DNA from: Thiotrichales bacterium
Lineage (GTDB): Bacteria; Pseudomonadota; Gammaproteobacteria; HK1
Direction of reading: 5' to 3'
Length of the DNA: 64,000 bases
Assembly (NCBI GenBank): GCA_026709935.1
Contig: JAPOSC010000004.1
Location: 62,789-126,788 of the forward strand
A program made the position numbers and the translations under genes. Positions 45,257-54,221 of the stretch are shown here, piece by piece. The first letter of the stretch is position 1. Each line of letters opens with the position of its first letter. Under the pieces are notes generated by a model that was not told the DNA's origin, did not search any database, and saw nothing but the letters and a program-made list of their open reading frames with translations.

Positions 45257-46164
45257 GCGGTCGGCGGGTGCCCCCTGCGCAAGAAATGCCGCAGGCGAGC
45301 CGCGCCCTCATCGAAATGCGGGGTGTGTCGAGGCGTTTCGGCAGTGGCACGGTGGCGGTGGACGGCCTGTCGCTCGACATCCATGACGGCGAATTCGTCA
45401 GCCTGCTCGGGCCGTCGGGCTGCGGGAAGAGCACGGTACTCAGGATGATGGCGGGGCTGCTGGCCCCGTCCGCAGGCACCATCGCCCTCGACGGGCGCGC
45501 GCCGGGCGCCAGTAGGGATGTCGGGCGTGGGGTTGCCGGAGCTGTTGCCCGGAACGTGACCCGGGACATGGGCAAGGACGTAGCCAATGACACGGCCCAA
45601 GACATGGGTTTCGTCTTCCAGGACGCCACCCTGATGCCGTGGGCGACGGTGTTCGACAATGTCTGGCTTCCGTTGCGGCTGAAGGGCGTCGGCAAGACAG
45701 CGGCGCGGACGGACGTGGAAGCGTCGCTCGCCTCCGTGGGCCTTCTGGACTCCGCCGCCGCCTGGCCGCGCGAGCTGTCGGGTGGCATGAAGATGCGCGT
45801 GTCCATCGCGCGGGCCATGGTGATGAAGCCACGGCTGCTGCTGATGGACGAGCCGTTCGCGGCGCTCGACGAGATGACCCGCTTCAAGCTCAACAACGAT
45901 GTGCTCGCGCTGTGGGAGGCGCAGAAGCTCACCGTGGTCTTCGTCACCCACTCCGTGTTCGAATCCGTGTATCTCTCGAGCCGCGTCATCGTGATGGGCG
46001 CCCGCCCGGGCCGCGCCGTGGACGAGATCGATCTCTCCGACGGCTCCCCGCGCACCGAGCAGTACCGCACCACCGCCGAGTACGCCACCCGCTGCCGCAT
46101 CGTCAGCGAGGCGCTCGCGGAGACCATGGATCATGCGGCAGGGGATCATGCGGCCGGCGGCTGA
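45253..46164 (+). CDS. ABC transporter ATPase (nitrate/sulfonate/pyrimidine type)
   Basis: A 303-aa ATPase of the SsuB/TauB/ThiZ group. The start GTG 45253 overlaps the previous stop; GTG 45268 or ATG 45286 are alternatives. Walker A GPSGCGKST, Q-loop FVFQDATLMPWATVFDNV, signature LSGGMKMRVSIARAM and Walker B LLLMDEPFAALDEMTR are intact. Between Walker A and the Q-loop an insertion of about 30 residues (ASRDVGRGVAGAVARNVTRD and onward to AQD, about residues 84-117) is absent from the family and repetitive, so the family length of ~260 aa is exceeded. Confidence 0.9.
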   Translation: MSGRRVPPAQEMPQASRALIEMRGVSRRFGSGTVAVDGLSLDIHDGEFVSLLGPSGCGKSTVLRMMAGLLAPSAGTIALDGRAPGASRDVGRGVAGAVARNVTRDMGKDVANDTAQDMGFVFQDATLMPWATVFDNVWLPLRLKGVGKTAARTDVEASLASVGLLDSAAAWPRELSGGMKMRVSIARAMVMKPRLLLMDEPFAALDEMTRFKLNNDVLALWEAQKLTVVFVTHSVFESVYLSSRVIVMGARPGRAVDEIDLSDGSPRTEQYRTTAEYATRCRIVSEALAETMDHAAGDHAAGG

Positions 46165-46984
46165 CGCCCCGGCCGGGACCACCGGCCCCACCGTACGCCC
46201 GGCGCGGCGGGTGCTGCCGTACGCGATGCCGGCCCTGACGCTTGCGGCGGCGCTCGGGCTCTGGGAGTTCCTCGTGCGCTACCACGAGATCCCGCACTAC
46301 CTCATTCCCGCCCCGAGCCTGATCGCCTCCACCCTGGTGCGCGACTTCTCCTCCCTCACCGGGTCGCTCTGGTTCACGGTGAAGCTGACCGCCTGCGCGC
46401 TCGGGCTCGCCATCGTCGGGGGGGTGCTGATCGGGATGTGCTTCGCCCTTTCGCGCACGGTGGAGATGAGCCTGTTCCCCTTCGCGGTGGTGCTCCAGGT
46501 GACCCCGGTGGTGGCCATCGCGCCGCTGATCCTCATCTACGTGAGCAACACCTTCGCGGCGCTGCTCGTATGCGCGTGGATCGTGGCGTTCTTCCCCATC
46601 CTCTCCTCCACCGTGATCGGGCTGCGCAGCGCCGATCACAATCTGCGCGATCTGTTCACGCTCTACGGTGCCACACGCTGGCAGCGGATGCGGCTCCTGC
46701 TCGCACCTTCGGCCCTGCCCTACTTCATGGCGGCACTGAAGATCGCGGGCGGTCTGTCGCTCATCGGTGCGGTGGTGGCGGAGTTCGTGGCCGGGGCGGC
46801 GGGGCAGAACACGGGGCTCGCGTCCAGGATCCTGGAGTCGGGCTTCCGCAACGAGATCCCCCGCATGTTCGCGGTGCTGCTGCTCGTGTCCCTGCTCGGC
46901 ATCTCCATCTTCCTGTTCACGAGCTGGCTCTCGAACGCGGTCCTCGGGCACTGGCACGAGAGCGAGATGGAGCGCGAGAGGTAG
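46133..46984 (+). CDS. ABC transporter permease (SsuC/ThiX type)
   Basis: A 283-aa inner-membrane permease of the nitrate/sulfonate/pyrimidine-precursor family. ATG 46133 overlaps the ATPase gene and has GGAG 10 nt upstream; ATG 46148 is an alternative. The typical WEFLVRYHEIPHYLIPAPSLIASTL N-terminus, the coupling region LFTLYGATRWQRMRLLLAPSALPYFMAALKIA and GAVVAEFVAGAAGQNTGL are present. About six transmembrane helices are evident. Confidence 0.92.
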   Translation: MRQGIMRPAADAPAGTTGPTVRPARRVLPYAMPALTLAAALGLWEFLVRYHEIPHYLIPAPSLIASTLVRDFSSLTGSLWFTVKLTACALGLAIVGGVLIGMCFALSRTVEMSLFPFAVVLQVTPVVAIAPLILIYVSNTFAALLVCAWIVAFFPILSSTVIGLRSADHNLRDLFTLYGATRWQRMRLLLAPSALPYFMAALKIAGGLSLIGAVVAEFVAGAAGQNTGLASRILESGFRNEIPRMFAVLLLVSLLGISIFLFTSWLSNAVLGHWHESEMERER

Positions 46985-46989
46985 GCAGC

Positions 46990-48411
46990 GTGAACAGAGC
47001 CATCGAACGGCGGGACATCGACTGGGCGGCGCTGCGCGCGGAGCTCGGAGGCGTCGAATCGAGCGACGCCCCGGCCCTCCTGCGGGCGCGGTCGAAGGAC
47101 TACCACTGGTACAGCCCCATCCTCGCCGAGCGGTTGCAGGGGCTCACCGCCGAACTCGTCGTCATTCCACGGGATCAGGACGAGGTGCGGCGCGCGGCCG
47201 CAGTCATCGCTCGCCACCGGGCACCGCTCACGGTGCGCGGCGGCGGCACCGGCAACTACGGGCAGTGCGTACCACTGGAAGGCGGGGTGGTGATGGATCT
47301 CACTCGGCTCGATCGGGTCGTCGAGATCACGCCGGGGCAGATCCGGGTCGAGGCGGGGGCGCGAATCGCACACATCGACGACGCCGCGCGCGAGGCCGGG
47401 CAGGAACTGGTGATGTATCCCTCCACGCGGCGCGTGGCCACCATCGGCGGGTTTCTCGCCGGCGGTTCGGGCGGGGTCGGTTCGCTGCGCCACGGAATGC
47501 TGCGCGACCCCGGCAACGTCACCTGGGCCCGGATCGTCACCGTCGAGCCGGAGCCACAGGTCATCGAGCTGCGCGGGGAGGACGTTCAGAAGGTCCACCA
47601 CGCCTACGGCACCAACGGGATCGTGGTCGAGCTCGTGGTGGCGCTCACCGCGGCGACCGACTGGGTGCACTGCGCGGCGCTGTTCGACGGCTACGCGAAG
47701 GCCCTCCGCTTCGCCATGGCATCGCAGGGCGAAGGGCTCGACTGCTACCTGCTCACGCCGGTCGAACGCCGCTTTGCGCCCTACTACCGCAGGTTCGGCG
47801 ACCTGTTCCCGCCCGATCGCGACGCGGTGTTCGCCATGGTCGCACCGCACGAGGTGCCGCGGTTTCGCACCCTGGCCGTCAAGCACGCCGGCCGGACCTC
47901 CTTCGCGATGAACGCGCACACTCTCGCGGACCAGCGCCTGCCCCCCGCCTGGGAGTGCGGCTGGAATCACACGACGCTCCAGGCTTTGCAGGTGGATCGG
48001 GGCTGGACCTACCTCCAGGTCGCCTATCCGCACCCCTTCGACCCCGATCTCGTGCAGCGCCAGATGGAGCGCTACGGCGACGAGGTGTACTGGCATCACG
48101 AGATGGCCCGGATGGGCGGAGAGGTGCAGATCTTCGCCCTGCCGCTCGTGCGCTACCGCGGGCACGAGGCGATGTACCGGCTGATTGCCGAACTCGAAGA
48201 GCGTGACGGCTGCACCATCTACGACCCCCATGTCGTGACCATCGAGGACGGCGGCATGAAGGAAATCAACGTCGCGCAGATCGAGTTCAAGCGCCGGGCC
48301 GACCCCTACGGCCTGATGAATCCCGGCAAGACGCGGGGATGGACCGCCGACATGGCGAAGACCGACGACCAATCACCAACCACCCACCGACGAAAGGAGG
48401 CACGACGATGA
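46990..48411 (+). CDS. FAD-binding oxidoreductase (GlcD/VAO type)
   Basis: A 473-aa flavoprotein. The GTG 46990 start follows AGAGG in the end of the permease gene. The PP-loop FAD domain (FAD_binding_4) is seen as VIPRDQDEVRRAAAVIARHRAPLTVRGGGTGNYGQ and YPSTRRVATIGGFLAGGSGGVGSLRHG. The C-terminal half differs from glycolate oxidase but ends ADPYGLMNPGKTRGW, a common ending in this superfamily. Its stop overlaps the next ATG (ATGA). It presumably oxidises the imported compound or its hydrolysis product. Confidence 0.88.
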   Translation: MNRAIERRDIDWAALRAELGGVESSDAPALLRARSKDYHWYSPILAERLQGLTAELVVIPRDQDEVRRAAAVIARHRAPLTVRGGGTGNYGQCVPLEGGVVMDLTRLDRVVEITPGQIRVEAGARIAHIDDAAREAGQELVMYPSTRRVATIGGFLAGGSGGVGSLRHGMLRDPGNVTWARIVTVEPEPQVIELRGEDVQKVHHAYGTNGIVVELVVALTAATDWVHCAALFDGYAKALRFAMASQGEGLDCYLLTPVERRFAPYYRRFGDLFPPDRDAVFAMVAPHEVPRFRTLAVKHAGRTSFAMNAHTLADQRLPPAWECGWNHTTLQALQVDRGWTYLQVAYPHPFDPDLVQRQMERYGDEVYWHHEMARMGGEVQIFALPLVRYRGHEAMYRLIAELEERDGCTIYDPHVVTIEDGGMKEINVAQIEFKRRADPYGLMNPGKTRGWTADMAKTDDQSPTTHRRKEARR

Positions 48412-49427
48412 AGAAGTCACTGCTGAAGATGCTGTTCGCGGCCACCGCGATCGCCTGGATTCCGGGGTTCGCAGCCGCCGCCGACAAAGTCGTGATGGCC
48501 ACCAACTGGCTCGCGCAGGGCGGCCATGGCGGGTTCTACCAGGCGCAGGCCGACGGCACCTACGAGCGGTACGGGCTCGATGTCGACATCATGATGGGCG
48601 GCCCGCAGATGAACAACCGGCCGATGCTGCCGGCGGGGCGCATCGACTTCCTGATGACCGGCAACCTGCTGCTGTCGTTCGACAACGTCCGCAACGACAT
48701 TCCCACCGTGGTGGTCGCCGCCTTCTTCCAGAAGGATCCGCAGGCGCTTCTGGCCCACCGCGGGGTCTACGAGGGCGGGTTCGCGGGGCTCGCGCAGGCA
48801 CCCACGGTGCTCATCTCCAAGGATGGGCAGTTCAGCTTCTGGCGCTGGATGGTGGCCGAGCACGGCTTTCGCGACGAACAGCTCCGTCCCTACGGCTACA
48901 ACCTGGCGCAGTTCCTGAGTGACACCTCGATCGTGCAGCAGGGCTACGCGACGGCCGAACCCCTGTACGCGGCCGCTGCGGGTGCCGAGGTGGAGACTCA
49001 CCTGCTTGCCGACAACGGATGGAGCACATATTCCACCACGCTGGAGACGCGCTGGGATCTTGTGCGCGACAACCCGGACCTGGTGCAACGCTTCGTCAAC
49101 GCCACCATCGAGGGCTGGTACAACTTCATCTACGGCGACCGCACCGCCGCCTACGCGGCGATCATGGCGCACAACCCGGAGATGACGGTCGAGAAGCTCG
49201 ACGCGGAGATGGACCAGTTCGCGCGGCTCGGGATCATCGACGTGGGCGGGGCCGAGACCGGAGGAATCGGGGCGATGAGCCTCGCGCGGGTGAAGGCGTT
49301 CCACGATCTCGCGGTCTCCACCGGCATCATCGAGGCCGGCGCGGTGGACCTCTCGAAAGTCGCGACCGACGAATTCGTCAACAAGGGTCACGGACTCGAC
49401 ATCAAGAAGAAGCTCACCGGCGGCTGA
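48408..49427 (+). CDS. ABC transporter substrate-binding protein (NMT1/THI5-like)
   Basis: A 339-aa periplasmic binding protein of the SsuA/ThiY family. ATG 48408 has AAAGGAGG upstream and overlaps the oxidoreductase stop. The signal peptide MKKSLLKMLFAATAIAWIPGFAAA is followed by KVVMATNWLAQGGHGGFYQAQADGTYERYGLDVDI, in which the NWxxxxxHxGFY pattern is typical of pyrimidine-precursor binders. It is paired with the ATPase and permease upstream. Unlike the other importers here no hairpin follows the gene. Confidence 0.92.
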   Translation: MKKSLLKMLFAATAIAWIPGFAAAADKVVMATNWLAQGGHGGFYQAQADGTYERYGLDVDIMMGGPQMNNRPMLPAGRIDFLMTGNLLLSFDNVRNDIPTVVVAAFFQKDPQALLAHRGVYEGGFAGLAQAPTVLISKDGQFSFWRWMVAEHGFRDEQLRPYGYNLAQFLSDTSIVQQGYATAEPLYAAAAGAEVETHLLADNGWSTYSTTLETRWDLVRDNPDLVQRFVNATIEGWYNFIYGDRTAAYAAIMAHNPEMTVEKLDAEMDQFARLGIIDVGGAETGGIGAMSLARVKAFHDLAVSTGIIEAGAVDLSKVATDEFVNKGHGLDIKKKLTGG

Positions 49428-49440
49428 TGGGGGACGGGCG

Positions 49441-50037
49441 GTGCGCTGTCTGATCGTCTTCTGCCATCCGAGCGAGACGAGCTTCGGCGCCGCGATCCTG
49501 GAAACGGCCCGCACCGCGCTCAGCGATGCGGGCCACGAGCTGCGGGTGATCGATCTGTACCGCGAGGGCTTCGACCCGGTGCTCTCCCCCGACGAGTGGG
49601 AGAGCTACCTGGCGGATACCGAGCGCAATATCGCCGGGGTGCGCGACCACGTGCAGGCCATGCAGTGGGCGGAGGCGCTGGTGCTGATCTTCCCGACCTG
49701 GATGTTCGGGCCGCCCGCGCTGCTGAAGGGGTGGCTCGAGCGGGTGTGGCTTCCCGGGGTCGCGTTCGAGGTGCCACAGGGAAGGCACGGGCGAGTGGTC
49801 GGGCGGCTCCGGAACATCCGGCGCTTCACCACCGTCACCACCTCCGGCTCTCCCTGGTGGTGGCTGCGCCTCATCGGCGATCCGTGCCGGAGCATGCTGA
49901 TGCGCGGCTTCAGGGTGGTGTTCCATCCCCGTTGCCGAACCCGATGGTTGCAACTCCACCGCATGAACCACACCACCCACAACGAACGCCAGGCGTTCCT
50001 GGAACGGGTGCGCACCGAACTGGCGGCGCTGCGATGA
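49441..50037 (+). CDS. NAD(P)H-dependent oxidoreductase, flavodoxin fold (NQO1/KefF-like)
   Basis: A 198-aa flavoprotein beginning with a GTG, 13 bases after the binding protein. CLIVFCHPSETSFGAAILETARTAL is the phosphate-binding loop of the flavodoxin_2 family, and FPTWMFGPPALLKGWLERVWLPGVAF and TTVTTSGSPWWW are further hallmarks. It probably supplies or recycles reduced flavin or reduces a quinone or imine. Its stop overlaps the TetR start. Confidence 0.88.
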   Translation: MRCLIVFCHPSETSFGAAILETARTALSDAGHELRVIDLYREGFDPVLSPDEWESYLADTERNIAGVRDHVQAMQWAEALVLIFPTWMFGPPALLKGWLERVWLPGVAFEVPQGRHGRVVGRLRNIRRFTTVTTSGSPWWWLRLIGDPCRSMLMRGFRVVFHPRCRTRWLQLHRMNHTTHNERQAFLERVRTELAALR

Positions 50038-50705
50038 ATGCCTCCGGGACGCGCGACGACGCCGGACCCATGAGCGAAACGCGCCGGCGCCGGCAGGAGA
50101 TACGCCGGGCCATCCTGCAGGCGGCCATCCGGGAGTTCGCCCGCAACGGACTCGAGGGCACCTCGACCCAGACCCTCGCGGATGCGGCCGGGCTCAGCAA
50201 GGCGCAGCTCCATTACTACATCTCGTCGAAGCTGGAGCTCTACGAAGAGGCACTCCTGCACATCATCGCCGAGTGGAGGCACATCTTCTTCGTCGACTCC
50301 GACTCGACGGACCCGGCGCGCGTGATCGGCAGCTACATCACCCGCAAGGTGCGCCATTCGATCGAGCACCCGGAAGTGACGCGCCTGTTCGCGCGCGAAC
50401 TCGCGCGGGGCGCACCCGTTCTGCGCCGGCACTGGGACGCGCTCAAGGAGAACGTCGATCGGGCGAGCGCGCTGATCGAAGGGTGGATCGAACGGGGACT
50501 CATCGAGCCGGTCGATCCGATCCTGTTCCAGATGCACATCTGGGCCGTGACGCAGCACTATGCGGAGTACGAAGCGCAGGCGCGCCACCTCCTTGCTCTG
50601 CGCGAGGTCGAATCGCTCGATGCAGATCGGATCGCGGCCGAGGCGACCCGCATGTTCCTGATGCGCTGCGGCCTGACGCCGGACGACTCTGCCGCTGCGG
50701 GTTGA
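50034..50705 (+). CDS. TetR family transcriptional regulator (RutR-like)
   Basis: A 223-aa TetR protein. The helix-turn-helix is RRAILQAAIREFARNGLEGTSTQTLADAAGLSKAQLHYYISSKLELYEEALLHI (about residues 24-77), with SKxxLHYYxxSK resembling RutR, which senses uracil. A RutR-type ligand domain follows. It is translationally coupled to the oxidoreductase and is the last gene of the operon, so it is the likely local regulator, responding to a pyrimidine or similar ring compound (inference). Confidence 0.9.
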   Translation: MNASGTRDDAGPMSETRRRRQEIRRAILQAAIREFARNGLEGTSTQTLADAAGLSKAQLHYYISSKLELYEEALLHIIAEWRHIFFVDSDSTDPARVIGSYITRKVRHSIEHPEVTRLFARELARGAPVLRRHWDALKENVDRASALIEGWIERGLIEPVDPILFQMHIWAVTQHYAEYEAQARHLLALREVESLDADRIAAEATRMFLMRCGLTPDDSAAAG

Positions 50706-50742
50706 AACGCGAAGCGCCGCGATTCCGCGGCCGCCACTGCGC

Positions 50743-52653
50743 TCATCGCACCGCCTTGCGCCGCCTTGTCACGAGCTGTTCCCAGTCCGTATCGAAGAGC
50801 TCCGCGAGCTGCTCCATCACCGCGCCCCCGAGCTGCTCCGCGTCCACCAGGGTCACCGCGCGCTGGTAGTACCGGGTCACGTCGTGACCGATGCCGATCG
50901 CGAGCAGCTCGACCGGGCTCGCGTGCTCGATGTACTCGATGACCTGGCGCAGGTGCCGCTCCAGGTAGTTGCTCGGATTGACCGAGAGCGTGGAGTCGTC
51001 GACCGGGGCGCCGTCGCTGATGACCATCAGGATGCGGCGCTGCTCGGGCCGGCCGAGAAGACGCTGGTGCGCCCACAGCAACGACTCGCCGTCGATGTTC
51101 TCCTTCAGCAACCCCTCGCGCAGCATGATGCCGAGGCTGCGTCGCGCCCGCCGCCAGGGTTGGTCCGCGGACTTGTAGACGATGTGGCGGAGATCGTTGA
51201 GCCGCCCCGCGTTCGGGCGCTTGCCCTGCGCGAGCCACCGCTCCCGGGACTGTCCGCCCTTCCAGGCCCGCGTGGTGAACCCGAGGATCTCGACCTTGAC
51301 CCCGCAACGCTCGAGCGTGCGGGCGAGGATGTCGGCGCTCATTGCCGCGATCACGATGGGGCGGCCGCGCATGGAGCCCGAGTTGTCGATGAGCAGGCTC
51401 ACCACGGTGTCGCGGAAGCCGGTCTCCTTCTCCATCTTGTACGAGAGGGCGTGGGTGGGGTTGGCGACCACCCGCGCGAGGCGGGCAGTGTCGAGGTAGC
51501 CCTCCTCGAGATCGAAGTCCCAGGAGCGAACCTGTTTCGCCAGCAACCGGCGCTGGAGCCGATTGGCGAGCTTGCCGATGACGCTTTGCAGGTGCGAGAG
51601 CTGCTGGTCCAGGTGGGCGCGCAGGCGGTTGAGCTCGTCCGGCTCGCACAGCTCGGCCGCGTCGACGATCTCGTCGAAGTCGGTGCAGTAGGCGTGATAG
51701 AGGTCGCGGGTGGGGAGGTTGTGTCCCGGCTGGGGGCGCCACACCGCTTCGCCCGGGGTCTCGGAGTCGTCCTCGCCGAATTCGAGGTCGCCGGGGTCGA
51801 GGCTCTCCATGTCGCCGGCGTCGGCCTCGTCCTCGCCCGCGCCGTCGCGCATCTCGGCGCCTTCCATGCTCTCGGAGGAAGAGGCGTCCGCGTCGCCGGC
51901 CTCGCCTTCGTCCGTGGCGCTCTCCTCGCCTTCGCTCTCGGCGGCGTCATCGTCGGATTCGTCGTGCTCCGGATCCGCCTGCTCGTCGGAGAATCCGAGG
52001 GAGCGCAGAAGCTCGCGCAGCGCCTGCGCATAGGCGCCCTGATCGTGCACGCAGCGCGAGAGTTCGGTGAGATCGGCCCCGACCATGCGTTCGATCTTCG
52101 GGCGCCAGTGCTCCAGCACCTTCATCGCCGAAGGCGGGGGAAGTTGACCGAGCATGGCCTCGCGGGCGAGCAACCCGAGCATCTCGGGCAGTGGCGCCTG
52201 GTCGGAATCCCCGAGGTCGCCGAGGTTCAGCGACGCGATCCGCGCTTCCAGCGCAGCATCGAGATTGATCGCGACCCCGGCCATCGCCCGGGCGCCGAGC
52301 ACCTCGCACCGCGTCTGTTCCAGGGCGTTGAACACCTGCCGGGCGCGGGCGCTGCGCGGCACGTGCCGGGCGTGGAACGCCGCGTCGTGGTGACGGCGCT
52401 TCAGCGCCGCCGAATCGGCCTGCCCGCGGGCGCGCACCACCTGCTGATACGGAAGCGACGCATCCGGACGTTCGATCCGCACCGTGTTTCCGGTCGCTCC
52501 CGGGTTTTCGACCACGAATTCGACGTCGATCTCCCCGTTACGGCCGATGGCCCGGGACGCCGCCCCGGTGGCCCGGCGGAGCTCGTCGAGGGCCCGGGTG
52601 GCCCGGGTAGCCTGGGTGGCCCGATCCGCCGCCTGCTTCGGCAATGCCGCCAT
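50743..52653 (-). CDS. cobT: CobT-like protein with VWA domain (cobaltochelatase subunit type)
   Basis: A 636-aa protein. The N-terminal CobT region is followed by a strongly acidic stretch of about 90 residues ([20 protein letters not shown] and beyond), then a C-terminal von Willebrand factor A domain with [13 protein letters not shown] (about residue 420). In CobNST it forms a ring with CobS that drives cobalt insertion into hydrogenobyrinate diamide. CobN is not in this window. It starts 49 bases after cobS on the same strand. Confidence 0.9.
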   Translation of the reverse strand: MAALPKQAADRATQATRATRALDELRRATGAASRAIGRNGEIDVEFVVENPGATGNTVRIERPDASLPYQQVVRARGQADSAALKRRHHDAAFHARHVPRSARARQVFNALEQTRCEVLGARAMAGVAINLDAALEARIASLNLGDLGDSDQAPLPEMLGLLAREAMLGQLPPPSAMKVLEHWRPKIERMVGADLTELSRCVHDQGAYAQALRELLRSLGFSDEQADPEHDESDDDAAESEGEESATDEGEAGDADASSSESMEGAEMRDGAGEDEADAGDMESLDPGDLEFGEDDSETPGEAVWRPQPGHNLPTRDLYHAYCTDFDEIVDAAELCEPDELNRLRAHLDQQLSHLQSVIGKLANRLQRRLLAKQVRSWDFDLEEGYLDTARLARVVANPTHALSYKMEKETGFRDTVVSLLIDNSGSMRGRPIVIAAMSADILARTLERCGVKVEILGFTTRAWKGGQSRERWLAQGKRPNAGRLNDLRHIVYKSADQPWRRARRSLGIMLREGLLKENIDGESLLWAHQRLLGRPEQRRILMVISDGAPVDDSTLSVNPSNYLERHLRQVIEYIEHASPVELLAIGIGHDVTRYYQRAVTLVDAEQLGGAVMEQLAELFDTDWEQLVTRRRKAVR

Positions 52654-52702
52654 CGTCTGTCCCGCCCGCGGTTCGCGAAATGATGCACCGGGGACCCGAT
52701 CG

Positions 52703-53704
52703 TCACGTCAGGGTCACGTGGACGCCGGTCTCCGGCAGCTCAGTGCCGAAGCAGCGCTGGTAGTACTCGGCGACGATCGAGCGTTCGACCTCGTCGCACT
52801 TGTTGAGGAACGTCAGACGGAACGCGAACCCGAGGTCGCCGAAGATCTTCGCGTTCTGCGCCCAGGTGATGACCGTACGCGGGCTCATGACCGTGGACAC
52901 GTCGCCGGCGATGAAGCCGGATCGGGTGAGGTCGGCGAGCGTCACCATCGCAGCGATGATCCGGCGCCCTGCCTCGTCGTCGTACTCCGGCGCCTTCGAA
53001 AGCACGATGTCGCACTCCGCATCGTGGCTCAGGTAGTTCAGGGTCGCGACCAGGCTCCAGCGGTCCATCTGGCCCTGGTTGATCTGCTGGGTACCGTGGT
53101 AGAGCCCGGTGGTATCTCCCAGTCCGACGGTGTTGGAGGTGGCGAAGAGGCGGAATCCCGGGTGGGGGTGCAGCACGCGCGACTGGTCGAGGAGCGTGAG
53201 CCGACCCTCCGCCTCGAGCACCCGCTGAATGACGAACATCACATCGGGACGACCGGCGTCGTACTCGTCGAACACGAGCGCACACGCATGCTGGTACGCC
53301 CACGGCAGGATCCCCTCGCGGAACTCCGTGACCTGCTGCCCGTCGCGGAGCACGATGGCATCCTTGCCCACCAGATCGATACGGCTGATGTGACTGTCCA
53401 GATTGATGCGGATGCACGGCCAGTTGAGGCGCGCCGCCACCTGCTCGATGTGAGTCGATTTCCCGGTGCCGTGGTAGCCCTGGATCAGCACCCGCCGGTT
53501 GTGGGCAAAGCCCGCCAGGATCGCGAGCGTCGTGTTCCGGTCGAAGCGATAGGCGTCGTCGATGGCCGGCACATGCTCGGTGCGTTCGCTGAACGCCGGC
53601 ACGTCGAGGTCGCAGTCGAACCCGAAGGTCTGGTGCACCGAGACCCGGATGTCGGGCTCGTGCTGAGGCGTGGGCAGAGGCTGGGAGGGCGTCGTCGGGG
53701 CCAT
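52703..53704 (-). CDS. cobS: CobS-like AAA+ ATPase (cobaltochelatase subunit type)
   Basis: A 333-aa MoxR-like AAA+ ATPase. ATG 53704 is preferred; the open frame extends 36 codons further without homology. Walker A is [10 protein letters not shown], Walker [11 protein letters not shown], sensor [21 protein letters not shown]. The N-terminal [29 protein letters not shown] is CobS-specific. It should work as a hexamer with the CobT-like product. Confidence 0.92.
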   Translation of the reverse strand: MAPTTPSQPLPTPQHEPDIRVSVHQTFGFDCDLDVPAFSERTEHVPAIDDAYRFDRNTTLAILAGFAHNRRVLIQGYHGTGKSTHIEQVAARLNWPCIRINLDSHISRIDLVGKDAIVLRDGQQVTEFREGILPWAYQHACALVFDEYDAGRPDVMFVIQRVLEAEGRLTLLDQSRVLHPHPGFRLFATSNTVGLGDTTGLYHGTQQINQGQMDRWSLVATLNYLSHDAECDIVLSKAPEYDDEAGRRIIAAMVTLADLTRSGFIAGDVSTVMSPRTVITWAQNAKIFGDLGFAFRLTFLNKCDEVERSIVAEYYQRCFGTELPETGVHVTLT

Positions 53705-54221
53705 GAATCGGGTTCGCTCGTTCGGTTGAATCGGGAGCCGCCGGATGGTCCGGGCGGTCGGGAAAGTCGGGTTCGGAGGCGCGGGCGATGCGCGGTGCGG
53801 TGGCCCCGTCACCGGGCTCTGTCTTTCGCCGCCACGCGCACTTCACGACCCGCGAAATGAGGGCGGGAAGCTACACGATCCCGTTCCCGCGCCGCAACTT
53901 GGGCGCAACACTTGCGCGACACCTGGGCACGACGAGCGCAGCCGTTCCCGCTGGCGCACCGAGAAAGCATCCCGTGGGGCGATAGCGGCGAGATTTCGAT
54001 CTCCGGAACATCCGGTCGATGCAGCTCCAGGGACGGTTCCGACTGGTTGCGAGAGCTTCTCCCGCCAACGCGCCAGGAGGCTGGCCGATGGTGCGATGGC
54101 GGCGAGATCCCGGTGTCCGGTCGGGACGGCTGCGAGCGCGGACTTCGGCTCGGCGGCAGCGGCCACGGCGATGGTGTCGGCGATGGGTGCGGCAACAGTT
54201 CGTTCGGGCGAAAATGCGCGG
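53705..54221. other. Divergent region between cobS and ctaA with a degenerate 114-bp duplication
   Basis: No confident gene. GCGATAGCGGCGAGAT (53979-53994) and GCGATGGCGGCGAGAT (54093-54108) mark two diverged copies 114 bases apart. In one minus-strand frame both encode LAAIAP-like segments, but the frame lacks a good start and family. Promoters for both flanking genes should lie here. Confidence 0.45.
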
